From positions 1 to 14,622 of the forward strand of contig CALQZZ010000004.1 in the NCBI GenBank assembly GCA_943350065.1: a stretch of 14,622 nt of DNA, in the 5' to 3' direction. Position numbers and translations under genes: made by a program. Below the pieces are notes generated by a model. That model saw only the letters and a program-made list of their open reading frames with translations, had not been told where the DNA came from and did not search any database. This stretch comes from Candidatus Nomurabacteria bacterium. Its GTDB lineage: Bacteria > Patescibacteriota > Minisyncoccia > Phycocordibacterales > UBA9973. How positions within the stretch are numbered: position 1 is the stretch's first letter; the number at the start of each line of letters is the position of its first letter. Below are positions 12,491 to 14,622 of this stretch, one piece after another.

Positions 12491-12520
12491 ATAGTTATTA
12501 TATGAAAAAAATGGCTTATT
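12472..12520. repeat. 21-bp perfect inverted repeat over the ATPase start codon
   Basis: Arms 12472-12492 and 12500-12520 are perfectly complementary around a 7-nt loop. One arm holds the ATG and first codons of the ATPase gene; the loop and second arm hold its TATAAT box (12497-12502). RNA read through from upstream would fold and bury the start codon, whereas RNA started at the -10 box would not include the second arm. Confidence 0.85.
12497..12502 (-). promoter_or_regulatory. Leaderless-type -10 box of the ATPase gene
   Basis: Perfect TATAAT on the minus strand, 6 nt before the ATG at 12490, without a TG extension. Confidence 0.55.
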
Positions 12521-12544
12521 TGCTAATATTATTATTTTTTTATT

Positions 12545-13018
12545 TTAATAATGTTTTCTTAGTGAATGAAAAAGAAAACCAGTCCATAGTGAAATAAGAC
12601 CTAATAAAATTACTAAAGAAGAAAATACATAAGTAAAAATTGCTAAATTTAGAGCTGTAGTCAAAGTAGTCGCTGTGACCCAAAGATCACGAGGAGCATT
12701 GTTTACCATTATTTGCTCGCCATTTTCATCTAAGGCTGGTTTACCAGATGCATCCAATTGTGGAATTTGTCTTGGCATTTCTGCGTATGTTTTTCCACCA
12801 GTTGTTTTTAATGTATGTTCACGAATAATATCTGCTTGAGCTCTTAATGATCTAGGACCACTAAGAGGGACACCAGGCATTGCAGAATCTTCTGCAGTTA
12901 CAATTTTTTCTCGTGAAATATTTTCATGAGTAAAACTAATACCCCAAATACCACCGACGACTAAAATAATTCCGGCAACAATAGCAAACACTGAAGACAT
13001 TTTTAATAGCTTGTTCAT
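12545..13018 (-). CDS. Two-TM membrane protein of unknown function
   Basis: A 157-residue protein with a TM helix at about 9-28 (SVFAIVAGIILVVGGIWGI), a loop of roughly 90 residues, and a long hydrophobic C-terminal segment at about 115-152 that could hold one or two helices. The loop is distinctive: PGVPLSGPRSLRAQADIIREHTLKTTGGKTYAEMPRQ at about 48-84 is well ordered and polar, suggesting a conserved functional motif facing outside the membrane. I recall similar short proteins in CPR and Actinobacteria but know no function. It has its own sigma-70 promoter. It is followed 54 nt later by the metal ATPase, with the inverted repeat in between as the only possible terminator. Confidence 0.75.
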   Translation of the reverse strand: MNKLLKMSSVFAIVAGIILVVGGIWGISFTHENISREKIVTAEDSAMPGVPLSGPRSLRAQADIIREHTLKTTGGKTYAEMPRQIPQLDASGKPALDENGEQIMVNNAPRDLWVTATTLTTALNLAIFTYVFSSLVILLGLISLWTGFLFHSLRKHY

Positions 13019-13062
13019 ATTTTTTTAAAAAGATAAAAACCTTAATTAATATTAATAATTTA

Positions 13063-13091
13063 ATTATACTCCTCTGTCTAATTTTCGACAA
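13063..13091 (-). promoter_or_regulatory. Promoter of the two-TM protein gene
   Basis: -35 TTGTCG (13091-13086), 17 nt, -10 TATAAT (13068-13063). The leader of about 38 nt is A/T only and has no Shine-Dalgarno. It lies between the helicase stop and this gene. Confidence 0.7.
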
Positions 13092-13108
13092 CAATACTAC
13101 TTATTCTT

Positions 13109-14622
13109 TTATTTTTCAGGTTTTTTATAATCATCTTCAATTAATCCGAGTTTGACTAGGCGAGATTTTATACCACCAACTTGGCGGCCAAAAATTTCAC
13201 AAAGGTCTTCGATTGATTTTCCATTTTTAAATTCTAGTGCTAGTTTTTCTTCATCTTCGAGTGTCCATTTTCTAAAAGCATTTGGATTTGTCTCACGAAG
13301 TTTATCAAAATGATTTCTTTCTTTTTTGAGCAAGGACTCCCCTTGCTCAGTTTTTTTCTTTTTATCTTCTTTCCACTCTCCACCCAAAGCGACGACAAAG
13401 TTTTTATGCATTTTACTAAGCTCAGTTTTTGATAATTTACCAAAAGTTTTTTCAGCCGCATCGGATTCTTTTCGGAAGATTTTATCTTGTTCTAAAATCA
13501 ACGGATGCACTTTGAGTGCTTGATGATTGATACCTAGTAGATAAACACCAGAAAGTCTACGCACACGAGAAAGAGCGACATAACCCTGACCAAATTCAAA
13601 AACATTTGAGAGGTCCATTACAGCGGCATCCATACTCATACCCTGACTTTTATGTATTGTCACAGCCCAAGCTAAGCGGAGTGGAATTTGAGAAATTTGT
13701 GCTTTTATTTTTCCATTTTCTTCTACAACCCAATCCATCGGAGCTATCTCTATGGTTTTTCCGCTTCTAGTTATAATAATTGGATTTCCAGAAATAGAAT
13801 CAAAGTCTTCTACAATACCGAGAGTTCCATTCACAAAATGCTCTTTTATATTATTTTTTGTACACATGACTACTGCTCCCTTTTTTAAATTTAAAACCTC
13901 TGGAGACAAACAACCCTTTTTTAACATTGTAATAAGATGTTCATTTCCCTCACTATCCATAATAAATGGAATACTTTCTTCATCATTTATTTTTTCAAGC
14001 ATTACATCATTTACCTTATCAACATCTAAATTATGTGAATATAATTTCGTTGTATTTTCTGGAATTTCTGTCTTTTCAATAAAACGCTCTTTCATATATT
14101 CATAATGTTCTTCTTCAACAGTATCAGATCGAATAGCTGAAAGTAATTCAAGGAAGGCTTTATCGTCTTGACGGTGCTGTTCAGAAATATAACACACCAC
14201 AGGTTTCAATCTTTTCCAAGAATTTGATTCATAAGCAAAATGCGCCTTTTTTTCTTGAAGGAGTGCATTTTGTTTAGTTGCTATTTCTCTTTTAAAAATT
14301 GGTGGAAGCTGAAAAAAATCTCCAACGAGAATGACTTGAATTCCACCAAAAGCTTCACTAGTTTGTTTTATTTCCCGACACACCGCATCCACCATATCTA
14401 AAGTATCAGCCCGAAGCATTGAGATCTCATCAATAATGAGAACTTTTGTTTTTCTAATACGACGATTTACATATTCACTACTAGCTATTTTGTCGAGCTC
14501 TTGTGCAGACAAAGATTCTTTTATTCCTATTCCACACCAAGAGTGTATCGTCATTCCACCTATATGCGTGGCAGCTATACCAGTACTAGCAGTGATTGCT
14601 GGCTCGATATCATGCTCACGCA
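13109..14622 (-). CDS. Pif1/RecD2-like superfamily 1 helicase with a C-terminal SANT/Myb-like domain (5' truncated)
   Basis: The frame continues without a stop to the window edge, so the N-terminus with the Walker A loop lies outside. The first visible residues, EPAITASTGIAATHIGGMTIHSW, are motif Ia of Pif1-type helicases, so the ATG at 14554 is internal. Then follow Walker B LIIDEISML, motif III LVGDFFQLPPI, CYISEQHRQDD (motif IV), GAVVMCTKNN and motif VI TIHKSQGMSMDAAVMDL with YVALSRVR. After about residue 375 of the visible part comes a Lys/Glu-rich linker, which contains a DNA palindrome at 13327-13349, and then a helix-turn-helix of SANT/Myb type (KWTLEDEEKLALEFKNGKS, GGIKSRLVKLGL) likely to bind DNA. 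Probable role: unwinding DNA in replication or recombination. Confidence 0.93.
   Translation of the reverse strand, partial: REHDIEPAITASTGIAATHIGGMTIHSWCGIGIKESLSAQELDKIASSEYVNRRIRKTKVLIIDEISMLRADTLDMVDAVCREIKQTSEAFGGIQVILVGDFFQLPPIFKREIATKQNALLQEKKAHFAYESNSWKRLKPVVCYISEQHRQDDKAFLELLSAIRSDTVEEEHYEYMKERFIEKTEIPENTTKLYSHNLDVDKVNDVMLEKINDEESIPFIMDSEGNEHLITMLKKGCLSPEVLNLKKGAVVMCTKNNIKEHFVNGTLGIVEDFDSISGNPIIITRSGKTIEIAPMDWVVEENGKIKAQISQIPLRLAWAVTIHKSQGMSMDAAVMDLSNVFEFGQGYVALSRVRRLSGVYLLGINHQALKVHPLILEQDKIFRKESDAAEKTFGKLSKTELSKMHKNFVVALGGEWKEDKKKKTEQGESLLKKERNHFDKLRETNPNAFRKWTLEDEEKLALEFKNGKSIEDLCEIFGRQVGGIKSRLVKLGLIEDDYKKPEK
13327..13349. repeat. Palindrome within the helicase linker
   Basis: A 9-bp perfect stem, TGAGCAAGG (13327-13335) with CCTTGCTCA (13341-13349), and a 5-nt loop. 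It is read in frame as EQGESLL between the helicase core and the SANT domain. On the plus strand it is followed by T7, so it also looks like an antisense intrinsic terminator. Confidence 0.6.

Noticed and set aside
12502..12553. Plus-strand ATG with MKKMAY-like codons
   Set aside because: It is only the mirrored arm of the 21-bp inverted repeat; the frame has no support beyond it.
1..14622. UGA recoded as glycine (as in Gracilibacteria/Absconditabacteria)
   Set aside because: All conserved glycine motifs use GGN codons and all genes are complete without internal TGA.
1..14622. CRISPR array, tRNA, rRNA, transposase or toxin-antitoxin pair
   Set aside because: I looked for regular direct repeats with spacers, cloverleaf ends (CCA-type acceptor stems) and transposase motifs and saw none.

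Overview
This is a strongly AT-rich chromosomal window with compact, mostly short-gapped genes. It looks like a Candidate Phyla Radiation (Patescibacteria) genome, most likely Parcubacteria. The reasons are a trimmed peptidyl-tRNA hydrolase, a DUF5679-like zinc protein, a Pif1-like helicase with a C-terminal SANT/Myb-like module, lineage-type hypothetical membrane proteins, almost no Shine-Dalgarno sequences, and -10 boxes placed exactly 6 nt before many start codons. The taxonomy is inference. The standard code fits: no UGA is needed inside any gene, and none of the 20 visible stop codons is TGA.

Layout. 1-260: the 3' end of an unknown + strand gene, closed by a bidirectional hairpin. 259-783 (-): pth. 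957-4359 (+): a tight lepB-hisS-def-fmt operon covering signal peptidase I, histidyl-tRNA synthetase, peptide deformylase and Met-tRNA formyltransferase, i.e. translation start, N-terminal processing and export. 4360-6551 (-): a short ribosome hibernation factor (hpf/raiA) with a structured leader, a secreted CE4 deacetylase and a putative lipoprotein. 6657-8129 (-): an SOS unit. A promoter carries a perfect palindromic GAAC-N4-GTTC box, then come a 65-aa basic ORF of unknown function, lexA and the GTPase gene engB/ysxC. 8192-10240 (-): msrA, a membrane-anchored hypothetical with a 130-nt structured leader, msrB and a 37-aa acidic micro-ORF. 10381-13018 (-): a DUF5679-like zinc-ribbon protein, a P1B-type metal ATPase with a TPC motif, and a two-TM hypothetical. 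13109-14622 (-): a 5'-truncated Pif1/RecD2-like helicase.

The most interesting points are: (i) the LexA-box promoter and its uncharacterised first gene; (ii) palindromic repeats inside coding sequences, with a 21-codon in-frame insertion in fmt, a related tail on def that repeats the hexapeptide AQAGEP, and a 9-bp palindrome in the helicase linker; (iii) eight genes with leaderless-type promoters; (iv) mutually exclusive hairpins that would hide or expose the start codon of hpf, and similar leader structures elsewhere. No CRISPR array, tRNA, rRNA, transposase or prophage was seen. Family assignments come from recognising motifs in the sequence; no database search was run.
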